Below are positions 1 through 7,228 of a stretch of DNA of 25,545 nt, in pieces. A program made the translations under genes and the position numbers. The notes beneath the pieces were generated by a model, which saw only the letters and a list, made by a program, of their open reading frames with translations, made no database searches and was not told the DNA's origin. The DNA lies in the IMG/VR virus record IMGVR_UViG_3300027867_000061, positions 1-25,545 of that record; one strand, written 5' to 3'. The DNA is from a virus. How positions within the stretch are numbered: the first letter of the stretch is position 1; each line of letters begins with the position of its first letter.

Positions 1-291
1 AAGAAGCCCGAACGCACCGCTCTGATGTCGTTCCTGCAAGGCATCAGTCAGATCGTAACGGGCGAGGTCACGGGCCAGATGGCAGTGTCGCCCGAGACCA
101 AGCCCGCTGACGTGGACATGGAGAAGGGCAACGAGCCCAAGACCATCCAGAAGAAGCCCAACATCATCAAGGGCCCGGGCGAGACCTCAAAGGCAGCGCC
201 CAAGCCGCCGGGTGCACCGAGCGGTGGTGGCGGCGAAGAAGAAGACGTGACGCCGCCCGCTCCGATCGTGCCCAAGAAGCGCGGCGGATGA
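1..291 (+). CDS. C-terminal part of an unknown protein (truncated by window edge)
   Basis: The reading frame is open from the first base of the window, so this is probably the end of a longer gene; an ATG at 25 is the first visible possible start. The visible part has a short mixed segment (residues SFLQGISQIV after the ATG) and then a low-complexity tail rich in Lys, Pro, Gly and Glu, with a Gly run and an acidic run before a basic end (PKKRGG). Such a tail is probably disordered. I do not recognise the family. The stop overlaps the next start as ATGA, so translation of the next gene is probably coupled to this one. Confidence 0.55.
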   Translation, partial: KKPERTALMSFLQGISQIVTGEVTGQMAVSPETKPADVDMEKGNEPKTIQKKPNIIKGPGETSKAAPKPPGAPSGGGGEEEDVTPPAPIVPKKRGG

Positions 292-455
292 GGACCTACA
301 ACGAAGAGCAACCTCACCGACACGGCTTCGGCCTGCTGGTGACACGTGGTCGTCAGTACCACAAAACGTGCGCGAAAAACATCAAGAAGCGTATCAAACG
401 TTGGGCCAAACGTGTAAAACGTCGGCTGGAGAGCGTACAATCCCGGGATGATTGA
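288..455 (+). CDS. Small, strongly basic protein, 55 aa
   Basis: This short ORF starts at an ATG that overlaps the previous stop (ATGA) and ends just inside the next gene. The second half is a basic, probably helical stretch with the spacing KKRIKRWAKRVKRRLE, which would suit nucleic-acid binding or an amphipathic membrane-active peptide. I do not recognise the family. Support comes from the tight overlap on both sides, which is the usual gene arrangement here, and from the absence of any other gene in this stretch. The product is short and could be spurious. Confidence 0.5.
   Translation: MRTYNEEQPHRHGFGLLVTRGRQYHKTCAKNIKKRIKRWAKRVKRRLESVQSRDD
436..441 (+). promoter_or_regulatory. Probable -10 box TACAAT, leaderless start
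   Basis: TACAAT lies 6 bases before the ATG at 448, which places a normal transcription start on the A of that ATG. A TGTAAA at 413-418 sits 17 bases upstream and could serve as a weak -35. It is one of a series of similarly spaced boxes in this window. Confidence 0.55.
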
Positions 456-747
456 CCACCCCCAGCTCCCACAGGAGAGGGTCGCCGAGGTTCGCAAGAT
501 CACTTTGCCCCAAGGCGGTGAGCTGGAGGTCCAGATGACTGAGGAGTTCATCGCCGTCCTCAGGCAGCACTACGGTCTCTTTGGAGACCAGCCCCTGGAC
601 GACGACCACGTTCGGATGTATGTATGGGGGAGCCTCAACAACGCCGTTGACAAGGCCGAACGGGAGAAGAAGCAAGATGCCAAGCCCCAAGACACCCCTG
701 GAGGAGCTCGTCGACCTCGTCGTCGAAAGACGGGTCAGGGAAGCTGA
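448..747 (+). CDS. Conserved-looking small phage protein, 99 aa
   Basis: The N-terminal two thirds look folded: a strand-like segment (ITLPQGGELEVQM), a helix (EEFIAVLRQHYGL), an acidic turn and a helix (VRMYVWGSLNNAVDKAE). The C-terminus is basic and low in complexity, ending in Pro/Arg/Lys-rich sequence. From memory, similar short proteins with a strand, a helix and a DxHxRM-like segment occur in T4-like phages without known function; I cannot verify this. The start follows a TACAAT box by 6 bases. The 3' end overlaps the next gene by 71 bases in another frame, and the basic tail may be shaped by that overlap. Confidence 0.7.
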   Translation: MIDHPQLPQERVAEVRKITLPQGGELEVQMTEEFIAVLRQHYGLFGDQPLDDDHVRMYVWGSLNNAVDKAEREKKQDAKPQDTPGGARRPRRRKTGQGS

Positions 748-970
748 CATCAGCGACGGTTCGCGGGTCAAGCACGGCTCGCACAAGCACATCAAAGACC
801 TGGAGGCTCGTATCGAGCACCTGATGATGTTCCGTGACAAACAGAAGCGAGGTAGCGAGGCGCGGGCCAACTACTCTCGTCTGATCGGCCGCCTCAAGAG
901 CGAGCTCGCCTCGGCGAAGCGCGCTGGTGCAGTCGACAACCCCGCACCCACCAGCACAGACAAGCGGTGA
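677..970 (+). CDS. Small charged coiled-coil protein, 97 aa
   Basis: I chose the ATG at 677 because it is preceded by a purine-rich GGGAGAAGAAG that can pair with 16S rRNA; upstream in-frame sequence is a shadow of the previous gene. The protein begins MPSPKTPLEELVDLVVERRV and then has charged heptad-like segments (KDLEARIEHLMMF, YSRLIGRLKSELASAK) that should form helices or a coiled coil, followed by a short polar tail. No catalytic motif is visible and I do not recognise the family. It ends 4 bases before the start of the large nucleotidyltransferase-like gene, so the two are probably co-transcribed. Confidence 0.65.
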   Translation: MPSPKTPLEELVDLVVERRVREADISDGSRVKHGSHKHIKDLEARIEHLMMFRDKQKRGSEARANYSRLIGRLKSELASAKRAGAVDNPAPTSTDKR

Positions 971-974
971 CCCC

Positions 975-3005
975 ATGGGCGGCGCTGCCGGGCACCTCCA
1001 GCACCTCTACGAGAACCTGGGACTGACCTTCGGCGAGATCAAGGAGGTCCTGGCCAACGCGGCTGAAGGGCACCTCGAGAAGGTCAGCGAGAAGCTCGAC
1101 GGCATGAATCTCGTCTTCACCTGGGCGCCCGACGGCCTGAAGGCTGCTCGGAACGGTGGTGAGATCAAGGCGGGCGGGCTGGATGCCGCGGGACTGGCCA
1201 AGCGTTTCCGTGACCGCCCCAACCAGAACATCGAGGTCGCCTTCAGCGCGGCGTTCAAGGTGCTGAACCAGGCCTTGGGTGTGCTGGACGAGAAGACCCG
1301 GGCCCACGTCTTCAGGGACGGACGCAGGTGGTACTCCATGGAGATCATCTACGCGTCTGAACCCAACACTATCAACTACGACAGCAACAACATCGTCTTC
1401 CACGGCTGGCCCATCTACGACGTCAAGGACACGGGTGTCGAGAAGTCGAGCGACGACAGCGGCGTCGAGCTGCTGACTAAACGCATCGACCAAATGCAGA
1501 ACGCGATCACCCAGCGTGACTGGCAGGTGCGGGGGCCAGCGTTGCTGCGGTTGCAGAAGCTGGGCGACGGCAGCATCCTGAGGAGAGCCGAGGCGCAGAT
1601 CGACGGGGCCATGGCAGCTGGGGGTGTCGACGACGGGGACACCGTCTATGACTACCTACGTAACCTGTTTGCCGACGATGTCAGGCGTTTGAAGCTCCCA
1701 GACGCGGTGTACAAGATGGTGGTCGAGCGGTGTGCCACTGGCACCCCTTCTGTCGTCGACATCAAGCGGCAGACGCCCAAGGACCAGCAGGCGACGATGC
1801 AGGCCTACGTCAAGGCCAGCGAAACGTTGCGTGACCAGTGGATGGCTCCCATCGAGAGCGCGATCCACTTCTTTGCCATCGAGGTGCTGCGTGGCCTGCA
1901 CTCGACCCTGATCTCCAAGTCAGACGAGGAGGTCGCCCGCCTACGCCATGACCTGGGACGTGCCATCAGGACCATCGAGGCCAGCGGCCACCCGCGGGCG
2001 ATGGAGGTGTTGCAGGCCGAGATGGCTCGCCTGGGCAACATTGAGAACCTGGCCGCAGCGATGGAGGGCATCGTCTTCTTCTTCAAGGGCGAGGCCTACA
2101 AGTTCACGGGCGCCTTTGCACCCGCACACCAGCTCATGGCATTGTTCAAGTACGGACGAAAGGACATCCCGAAGATGGACCTGGGCGAAACGAAACAGCA
2201 CAACACGTTCGATGACCTCCAACCCGTCAGCCTGGAAGACTTCCACCACGTGTGGCCCGTCTTGGAAGCTGACCTCGAGATGATCGGCTTGGAGGGCATC
2301 GAGCTCATCGGCAGCACTGGCAAGAAGCAGGTGATGGGCGACGTGGACGTGGCGGGCCGCTTCGAGGGCGGCGCGCCAGCGTTCTACGAGGCCGCCGTCA
2401 GGGTCTTTGGCCAGGACAGCGTCAGGAAGTCTGGGGGCAGCGTGGTGTCCTTCAAGTACCTCATGGACGTGCCTGCCTTCCAGGTTGACGTCATGGTGGG
2501 CGACCCCAAGTACCTGAGGTGGTCGCGGTTCGGCACCTCCCAGGACGAGGGCCACTCTGACTTCTCTCCTGTCAAGAGCGTGGGCCGCAACGTCCTGCTC
2601 AACGTCATCACTCGCTTCGCCTCACAGGCCAAGTGGCCCAGCGCATCGCCACTGGAGCGAGCCCGCATGAGCATCGACTTCGACAGGGGCCTGTATGAGG
2701 TCAACCAGACGAAGAAGGGCAAGAACGACCGGGTCCTGAAGGAGTGGAAGACCACGTACCGCTACTTCGTCAGCGGGGACCCCGATGTCATCGCCCACCG
2801 GGTGTTTGGGAAAGGGATCACCGCGGACCAGACCCTGACGTTTGAGGGTGTGGTCGAAGCGCTGCACCGCTCGCGGTGGAAGAAGCTGGCTCCCCAGATC
2901 ATGCAGACGTTTGCCACCGAGATGCGTGAGCTGGTCAGCAAGACACCTCACCTCTTGGGTGATGATCCTGAGAAAGTTCTGACGTACATCGACACCTTTG
3001 CCTGA
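975..3005 (+). CDS. Two-domain nucleotidyltransferase: ligase-like plus Pol-beta-like, 676 aa
   Basis: The start at 975 gives the N-terminus MGGAAGHLQHLYENLGLT, which I recall from DUF6267-type phage proteins; an upstream GTG at 927 lies inside the preceding gene. The first half has marks of covalent nucleotidyltransferases (DNA/RNA ligases, capping enzymes): KLDG at residues 40-43 as motif I, with Lys40 the likely adenylated residue, and EGIVFFFKG from residue 364 as motif IV, followed by YKFTG as a motif V-like lysine. The second half has a Pol-beta superfamily pattern: GS at 446-447, DVD at 456-458 and a third acidic residue at 505 (FQVDVM). This suggests that one chain can both add nucleotides and seal or activate ends, but neither activity is proven. 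The middle (about 150-340) is mostly helical. It may form an operon with the small genes upstream. Confidence 0.7.
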   Translation: MGGAAGHLQHLYENLGLTFGEIKEVLANAAEGHLEKVSEKLDGMNLVFTWAPDGLKAARNGGEIKAGGLDAAGLAKRFRDRPNQNIEVAFSAAFKVLNQALGVLDEKTRAHVFRDGRRWYSMEIIYASEPNTINYDSNNIVFHGWPIYDVKDTGVEKSSDDSGVELLTKRIDQMQNAITQRDWQVRGPALLRLQKLGDGSILRRAEAQIDGAMAAGGVDDGDTVYDYLRNLFADDVRRLKLPDAVYKMVVERCATGTPSVVDIKRQTPKDQQATMQAYVKASETLRDQWMAPIESAIHFFAIEVLRGLHSTLISKSDEEVARLRHDLGRAIRTIEASGHPRAMEVLQAEMARLGNIENLAAAMEGIVFFFKGEAYKFTGAFAPAHQLMALFKYGRKDIPKMDLGETKQHNTFDDLQPVSLEDFHHVWPVLEADLEMIGLEGIELIGSTGKKQVMGDVDVAGRFEGGAPAFYEAAVRVFGQDSVRKSGGSVVSFKYLMDVPAFQVDVMVGDPKYLRWSRFGTSQDEGHSDFSPVKSVGRNVLLNVITRFASQAKWPSASPLERARMSIDFDRGLYEVNQTKKGKNDRVLKEWKTTYRYFVSGDPDVIAHRVFGKGITADQTLTFEGVVEALHRSRWKKLAPQIMQTFATEMRELVSKTPHLLGDDPEKVLTYIDTFA

Positions 3006-3036
3006 TGCAACGGGTGTAGAACCGCTTTTCGTAGAG

Positions 3037-3042
3037 TAGGTT
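3037..3042 (+). promoter_or_regulatory. Probable -10 box TAGGTT
   Basis: TAGGTT ends 5 bases before the ATG at 3048; a TAGAGT at 3032-3037 is an overlapping alternative. Either would give an mRNA with almost no leader. Confidence 0.45.
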
Positions 3043-3047
3043 TGGGC

Positions 3048-4139
3048 ATGTCACTTGAAGACATCCGCACTCGTATAGAGCCTCTGCGGCAGCTAGAACA
3101 TCCGTCGACCATCATCCGTCAACGGATCGAGACGTTCGAACGTTACGAGCTGCTCCATACCAAGCTTGAAGAACACGAACGGTTCCTGGCTGAGGAGGTG
3201 CTTCGGTGGGAACGTGACCGGGCCAAGTGCAACACTGCGGCCAAGGTGCGTGACCTACGGATGCACCCCAAAGACAAGATCCCCAAGCAGATCACCAAAG
3301 ATTGGGAGACGTTGTCGAGCCTCGCTATACGGCTGGGTGAGATCCCAGAACAGTTCACCGACCGGATCCGGCCCGTGCTGTCGCCCATCGTCTTCCCAGA
3401 AGGACCAGAGTTCGTGTTCCCGGCGTTCCACACCTGGTTGTCGCTGCCACCAGTGACCGCTGACATCAAGTACGCACGGGGCAAGGGCCCAGGTGAGAAC
3501 GAGATCAACGCACTGATGGGAGCTATCCCGCCCAAAGGCGGCAGGTGTGACCATGCGTTGCGTGGCAGGAAGACGGCTGAGACCAAGGCAACGGACGACT
3601 ACACGTTCCGCGGAGGTGCTACGTCACGTCGGAACGTCAACATGGTCCGCCGTCGGGTTGAACGGATCATCGACACCATGCCCGAGCTGATCCGAAAAGC
3701 AGGGAAGCGTCTGACAGACGACGAGTTCAGGAAGCTCGAGTGGGTTGTCAGGCTCCTCAATGCCGTCAACGAGAGCCTCGAGTACGGCAACATGCACCGC
3801 CAGGACGAGCAGGACTTCTACAGCGCGATCGAGATCCTCAACCACCTGGACTGGAACGGAACTGGCAAGGTGCATCAGGAAGACGAGATCATCCGTGACC
3901 CCCGGGGCATGCTGAAGTTCGACGGCTACCTCCGAGAGCTGATGCGAGGTGACGAGAGCTTCTTCACCGACTACATCTTCTTGGTGCGACCCGTGGAGAA
4001 GCCCACTCAGTACTTGGTCATCCCGCAGGTTGACTTCGCCGCGACGGTGCACTTCTTCGACCTGTCAAAGGGAGATGCACACTTCAGGTACTACCCGCCG
4101 TCAGCTCTTGAGGACCTCACGGACGTAGCTGCGGAGTAG
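3048..4139 (+). CDS. Unknown protein, 363 aa
   Basis: I place the start at the ATG at 3048; an in-frame TTG lies two codons upstream inside the probable promoter. The N-terminal third is charged and helical (around residues 1-65, RIETFERYELLHTKLEEHERF), consistent with a coiled coil. The centre has aromatic and Pro-rich stretches (PVLSPIVFPEGPEFVFPAF) followed by a Gly/Lys-rich segment, and the C-terminal half is mostly helical with a conserved-looking LNHLDWNGTG segment. I do not recognise the family and see no catalytic motif. The last 39 bases overlap the minus-strand gene tail to tail. In a phage a protein of this size and composition could be structural, but that is only a guess. Confidence 0.75.
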   Translation: MSLEDIRTRIEPLRQLEHPSTIIRQRIETFERYELLHTKLEEHERFLAEEVLRWERDRAKCNTAAKVRDLRMHPKDKIPKQITKDWETLSSLAIRLGEIPEQFTDRIRPVLSPIVFPEGPEFVFPAFHTWLSLPPVTADIKYARGKGPGENEINALMGAIPPKGGRCDHALRGRKTAETKATDDYTFRGGATSRRNVNMVRRRVERIIDTMPELIRKAGKRLTDDEFRKLEWVVRLLNAVNESLEYGNMHRQDEQDFYSAIEILNHLDWNGTGKVHQEDEIIRDPRGMLKFDGYLRELMRGDESFFTDYIFLVRPVEKPTQYLVIPQVDFAATVHFFDLSKGDAHFRYYPPSALEDLTDVAAE

Positions 4140-4721
4140 GCCCTCGCCCTGGACGGGCTTCTTCGCCTTGGGCTTCTTGGTGCCCTTCGGCTCGGGCTTG
4201 TCGAGCTTGGTCGCTTGCAAGGTGTCCCAGTAACGCTCGCCATCAACACCCTTGGGCAGGTGCTTGGTGAACTGCTCCTTGTCACCAGCGTCGAACCACT
4301 GCCTCATCTGAGTACCCGACACGTTGACTGTTGCCGTTCGGTCGACCCCGACCAGGTTGACCTGCTTGTTGGCCATCAGGTTGGGAGCGTACTTCGGCAG
4401 GGTCGCCATGCGGCTGGCATCGTCTGGGTCGGAGTAGACGTTGAAGGTGTCCTGCGAGCCCGCCTGGTCGGCGTCGCCGATGACTTTGAAGGCGTGGCCG
4501 ACGGGTGAGCCGCCGTAGACGACCTCGACGTTGCTGGGCAGCGTGGGTTCGATGAGCTCCTTCCAGACCCGCATCATGCCCTCACCCGAGATGTAGTCCC
4601 GGTTCGTCTCGGACACGAAAACCACCACCTTGTCGTTGTCTTTGGCGGCGATACGGACGAGCCCGTCATGGCCTGCGTGGTAGGGCTTCGCTGACATGGG
4701 TACCAAGCCGATACGTGCCAC
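4101..4721 (-). CDS. HxGH nucleotidyltransferase (cytidylyltransferase/NMNAT-like) with C-terminal tag, 206 aa
   Basis: This protein belongs to the HIGH-type nucleotidyltransferase superfamily, which transfers a nucleotide from NTP to a phosphorylated acceptor, as in NMN or pantetheine-phosphate adenylyltransferases. The N-terminus shows strand-loop GLVPMSAKPYHAGHDGL with HAGH at residues 15-18, and a later VSGTQMR matches the ISSTxxR signature that binds the triphosphate. The substrate is unknown; an NAD-related role is possible. Start is GTG, with GGGAGGG about 10 bases upstream. After the catalytic domain there is a Lys/Pro-rich linker (PKGTKKPKAKKP) and then the C-terminal segment LLRSYVREVLKS, which matches a terminal segment in other proteins here. 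The tag codons overlap antisense with the end of the upstream gene. It is one of two minus-strand genes in the window. Confidence 0.8.
   Translation of the reverse strand: MARIGLVPMSAKPYHAGHDGLVRIAAKDNDKVVVFVSETNRDYISGEGMMRVWKELIEPTLPSNVEVVYGGSPVGHAFKVIGDADQAGSQDTFNVYSDPDDASRMATLPKYAPNLMANKQVNLVGVDRTATVNVSGTQMRQWFDAGDKEQFTKHLPKGVDGERYWDTLQATKLDKPEPKGTKKPKAKKPVQGEGLLRSYVREVLKS
4104..4139 (-). other. C-terminal copy of the LLRxYIxEVL tag
   Basis: The last 12 residues, LLRSYVREVLKS, follow a Lys/Pro-rich linker. They match the N-terminal segments at 5223, 16917 and 17451. Function unknown. Confidence 0.7.
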
Positions 4722-4746
4722 TGTGTCAAGCCCTCCCAGGCTGGTA

Positions 4747-4752
4747 TAGTGT
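4747..4752 (+). promoter_or_regulatory. Probable -10 box TAGTGT (TATAGT overlaps)
   Basis: TAGTGT ends 7 bases before the ATG at 4760; the better TATAGT at 4745-4750 ends 9 bases before it. TGTCAA at 4724-4729 is a possible -35. The divergent minus-strand gene starts 40 bases away, so this is a two-way promoter region. Confidence 0.55.
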
Positions 4753-4759
4753 AACTAGC

Positions 4760-5218
4760 ATGAGCAAAGAGAACAAGGCACGACTGAAGACAATGTCGTG
4801 TGGCGGGCTCCCGGTGCGACACCGGGAAGGCAAGACCGAAGTGCTCCTGATCAAGCAGTTCGCTCACAAGGACAGCTGGGGCATTCCCAAGGGACACCAA
4901 CACCCGGGCGAGACGCTGGAAGAGTGCGCCAAGCGAGAAGTTCGTGAGGAAGCTGGTGTCCAAGTCGAGCTGGGCCAGCGTCTGCCCAACGTGGGCACCG
5001 TCTTTCGGAACGAGGACAAGACAGTAGTCTCCTGGCTGTGCACTGTGGTGGGCAGCGAAGAGCCCCGGCACGATGACCCTGACAGCGAGGTCGCGGACGC
5101 CCGGTGGTTTCACATCGATGCACTGCCCCAGGTCCACGTCTACCAGAGGCCCCTGATCGCCGCAGCGATCGACCTCCTGATGGGCAGGAGCGTGGTACTT
5201 AACGAGGATGGCGGCTGA
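4760..5218 (+). CDS. Nudix hydrolase, 152 aa
   Basis: Nudix enzymes hydrolyse nucleoside diphosphates linked to another group, for example oxidised dNTPs, dinucleoside polyphosphates or capped RNA. The complete box GX5EX7REUXEEXGU is present at residues 45-67 (G45, E51, R59-E60, E63-E64, G66), with the metal-binding glutamates intact. The preceding WGIPKGH segment resembles dinucleoside-polyphosphate hydrolases, so Ap4A-type activity is a possibility. I chose the ATG at 4760 because it follows a TATAGT/TAGTGT box; a longer frame from 4715 would run through that promoter. The end overlaps the next gene by 11 bases. This enzyme lacks the LLRxYI tag, unlike the second Nudix protein in the window. 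Confidence 0.88.
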   Translation: MSKENKARLKTMSCGGLPVRHREGKTEVLLIKQFAHKDSWGIPKGHQHPGETLEECAKREVREEAGVQVELGQRLPNVGTVFRNEDKTVVSWLCTVVGSEEPRHDDPDSEVADARWFHIDALPQVHVYQRPLIAAAIDLLMGRSVVLNEDGG

Positions 5219-6305
5219 CAAGCTCCTCAGGGAGTACATCCGAGAGGTCCTGAAAGAGGACCAAGGCGGCGGTGGGGGTGACGGTGGCACCTACTACGAC
5301 CTTGCCATGGCCGACGCAACCCAGAACCCGTGGGGCGTCAGCTTCGGCTCGGGCGAGCAGCTGTTCAACATCTTCGTCAAGCCTTTCACCGATGTTGTCC
5401 AGACGGCGATGGGCAAGACCAAGGAGCTGTCCCAGAAAGCCCAGACCCTGACCAAGGTCGCGTTTGAGACCGTGGCAACAACCCTGATCCCGATCCTGAC
5501 CGACAGCTACAACGAGATCTTCGCAAAGGACAAGGAACGGATGCAGAAGATCCGCCAGCAATACGGCGACGTCTACAAGGCGAACTGGGATGCGTTCAAG
5601 GACAACGACGTCCAGCTAGTCGGCTTCCTGTACGACCCGGCACGCTACATCTTGGGCAAGCTGTTGAAGAAGTCGCCGGGCGTGGCGATGGACCTCATCA
5701 GCACTGTCACCGGCGGCACCATCGACGGTTGGCTTGACAAGGTCAAGGAAGAGTACGGCATCGGCGGCGACGAAGAGGTCGCCACGGGCTTGGACGTGGG
5801 CGGTGGCAAGAAAAAGAAGAAGAACATCGAGGACCTCATCCCGGGTGGCTATGGTGGCGGGTACGACATGGGTGGCATGGGCATGGAGAGCGTCATGCGT
5901 GAGGACGGCGGGAAAGCCAAACCCACGCTGGAGCAATTGCTGTCCAACCCGAAGGTCGTCCAAGCGATCAACGGTAGCAAGCTGGCACGCCAGATGAAGC
6001 AGCAGGGTGAAGCCGCGGTCCGCGAGCCTTTGCAACAGGTCTTCAAGCAGGCACAAGCGGTGCTGAAGGCGAACTCGTTGCAGGACCTGCAGCAGAAGCT
6101 GGGCAAGCCGCTGAAGGGCATGGAGAAGCTGCAACAGGTAGAGCCCAACGCGCGACAGGCCGCCGAGCAGACCATGCTGGCGGGCGTCAAGAAGTCGATG
6201 AAGGCTTTCTACATCAAGAGCCTGGAGCAGCAAGCCAAGAAGCTGGAAGGCTCGCCCGCGGTGAAGGACTACCAGTCAGTCATCGGCAAGATCAAGTCGC
6301 TCTGA
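5208..6305 (+). CDS. Tagged Gly-rich protein, possibly virion-associated, 365 aa
   Basis: The protein starts MAADKLLREYIREVLKEDQ, carrying the recurrent terminal tag, followed by a Gly-rich linker (about residues 19-27). Residues 28-195 are mostly helical with an amphipathic segment (LFNIFVKPFTDVVQTAMG) and a possible second hydrophobic stretch near YILGKLLKKSPGVAM. Then come a Gly/Lys-rich break (GGGKKKKK, followed by Gly/Met/Tyr-rich sequence) and a Gln-rich helical C-terminus (KQAQAVLKANSLQDLQQKL). I see no enzyme motif. Two helical regions joined by disordered Gly-rich linkers suggest a virion internal or scaffold-like role, which is inference only. The start overlaps the end of the Nudix gene. 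Confidence 0.75.
   Translation: MAADKLLREYIREVLKEDQGGGGGDGGTYYDLAMADATQNPWGVSFGSGEQLFNIFVKPFTDVVQTAMGKTKELSQKAQTLTKVAFETVATTLIPILTDSYNEIFAKDKERMQKIRQQYGDVYKANWDAFKDNDVQLVGFLYDPARYILGKLLKKSPGVAMDLISTVTGGTIDGWLDKVKEEYGIGGDEEVATGLDVGGGKKKKKNIEDLIPGGYGGGYDMGGMGMESVMREDGGKAKPTLEQLLSNPKVVQAINGSKLARQMKQQGEAAVREPLQQVFKQAQAVLKANSLQDLQQKLGKPLKGMEKLQQVEPNARQAAEQTMLAGVKKSMKAFYIKSLEQQAKKLEGSPAVKDYQSVIGKIKSL
5223..5252 (+). other. N-terminal copy of the LLRxYIxEVL tag
   Basis: Residues 6-15 (LLREYIREVL) precede a Gly-rich linker. Hydrophobic residues at positions 1, 2, 5, 6, 9 and 10 of the segment make one face of an amphipathic helix. Confidence 0.7.
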
Positions 6306-6318
6306 GATAGATCCAGCC

Positions 6319-6717
6319 ATGAGGCTGATCGATCTTGAACCACGCTTTGTCCGCTACGAGACACGCATCGAGAAGTGGACAAGGGTCCTGGGCGACCCCC
6401 TGACCTGGAAAGCGGGCGACCCCACAGAAGAGGTGGTGGGCCCGAGGGTCTACCACGTCCACGTTGACACCCTGGCTGAAGCACAGGGCGTCTGTTTCCT
6501 GTGCCCAGCGTGCTTCGCCAAGAACAACGGGCCCGTCGGCACCCACGCGTGCCTGTGTTGGTTCGCCGATCGTGGCGTTCCAGCCGATGCTGTGCCCCTG
6601 CCAGGCAGGTGGCGCGTCAGCGGGACGGGCTACGGTGATCTGACCCTGGCGCCATCGATCCTGCTGACGGGCGGCTGCGCTTGGCACGGCTTCATCACGG
6701 GCGGAAACATCACCTGA
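6319..6717 (+). CDS. DUF6527-like Cys-rich protein, 132 aa
   Basis: The layout matches what I recall of DUF6527: an N-terminal LxDLEPRFVRYE-type start, a VDTLAEAQGVCFLCPACF segment, GPVGTHACLCWFADRGVP, a PGRWxxSGTG turn and a terminal LTGGCAWHGFITGG. A CxxC pair (CFLCPAC) and later single cysteines and histidines could bind zinc. The family has no known function to me; it occurs in phages and prophages. The start at 6319 is the first ATG after the previous stop; TAGATC at 6308-6313 ends 5 bases before it and is a weak promoter candidate. Confidence 0.75.
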   Translation: MRLIDLEPRFVRYETRIEKWTRVLGDPLTWKAGDPTEEVVGPRVYHVHVDTLAEAQGVCFLCPACFAKNNGPVGTHACLCWFADRGVPADAVPLPGRWRVSGTGYGDLTLAPSILLTGGCAWHGFITGGNIT

Positions 6718-6725
6718 ACAGGGTG

Positions 6726-6731
6726 TAGGGT
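6726..6731 (+). promoter_or_regulatory. Probable -10 box TAGGGT
   Basis: TAGGGT ends 7 bases before the ATG at 6739. The wider string GGGTGTAGGGT recurs before the lipoprotein gene at 20851-20861. Confidence 0.55.
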
Positions 6732-6738
6732 TCTCCTC

Positions 6739-7035
6739 ATGGCACGAGGAAAGAAGAACGCACCCACCGCTGACAAGGCCGTCGCCGAGATGATGCCGGA
6801 CGAGATCAACGCCGTCCGCGAGCTCGTCAAGGAGTTCATGAGCAAGGCCGAGAACATCGACAACGAGATCGAGACGCTCAAGAACGACAAGAAGGAGCTG
6901 ATCGAGGAGTACAAGTCGAAGCTCGACATGAAGACCCTGCAGCTCGCGCTGCGGATCATCAAGCTCCAGAGCGCAGTCCAACGCCGGGACGCGTTCGATC
7001 TGTTCATGGAGGCGCTGACGGACCCGGCCCAGTGA
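6739..7035 (+). CDS. Small helical protein resembling GapR (DUF2312), 98 aa
   Basis: GapR-family proteins are small nucleoid-associated proteins that clamp overtwisted DNA in Alphaproteobacteria. This protein has the same plan: a disordered N-terminus (residues 1-20), a long charged helix (VRELVKEFMSKAENIDNEIE, then KNDKKELIEEYKSKLD), and a second helix beginning MKTLQLALRIIKL and ending in FDLFMEAL, as in the family ending LDLYxxAL. The match is of pattern, not of verified homology, and any short coiled-coil protein could mimic it. The gene has its own TAGGGT box and ends in a GTGA overlap with the following zinc-ribbon gene. Confidence 0.55.
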   Translation: MARGKKNAPTADKAVAEMMPDEINAVRELVKEFMSKAENIDNEIETLKNDKKELIEEYKSKLDMKTLQLALRIIKLQSAVQRRDAFDLFMEALTDPAQ

Positions 7036-7226
7036 ACCAGCAACACGTCACTGACCCACCCGGCACGCCCTGCAAGCGGTGCGGGCTCGTCTATTCGATC
7101 AAGACATGCTACACTGCGTGCCTCGATGAAGGGCAGACCTGGGACGACTGGTTTGCCAACCTGAACGAGGCCCAGCAAAAACTCGTCGAGTGGCGGCCCG
7201 CTAAACCCCTATCTACCAATCAGTAG
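7032..7226 (+). CDS. Small zinc-ribbon-like protein, 64 aa
   Basis: The start is a GTG overlapping the previous stop (GTGA). The protein has a CKRC pair followed by TCYTAC, four cysteines that could bind one zinc, then an acidic and aromatic segment ([19 protein letters not shown]). There is no hint of enzymatic function. It is one of several very small Cys-rich proteins in this window. The gene ends 2 bases before the isocitrate lyase start. Confidence 0.6.
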   Translation: MNQQHVTDPPGTPCKRCGLVYSIKTCYTACLDEGQTWDDWFANLNEAQQKLVEWRPAKPLSTNQ

Positions 7227-7228
7227 CC

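Noticed and set aside
3005-3040. Possible hairpin and T-rich run after the large nucleotidyltransferase gene
   Set aside because: Only about three good base pairs can form (CGG with CCG) before CTTTTC; too weak to call a terminator, and the region is better explained as a promoter.
4574-5290. Minus-strand frame of 238 codons
   Set aside because: It covers the Nudix gene with an intact Nudix box, and overlaps the start of the real minus-strand nucleotidyltransferase in another frame.
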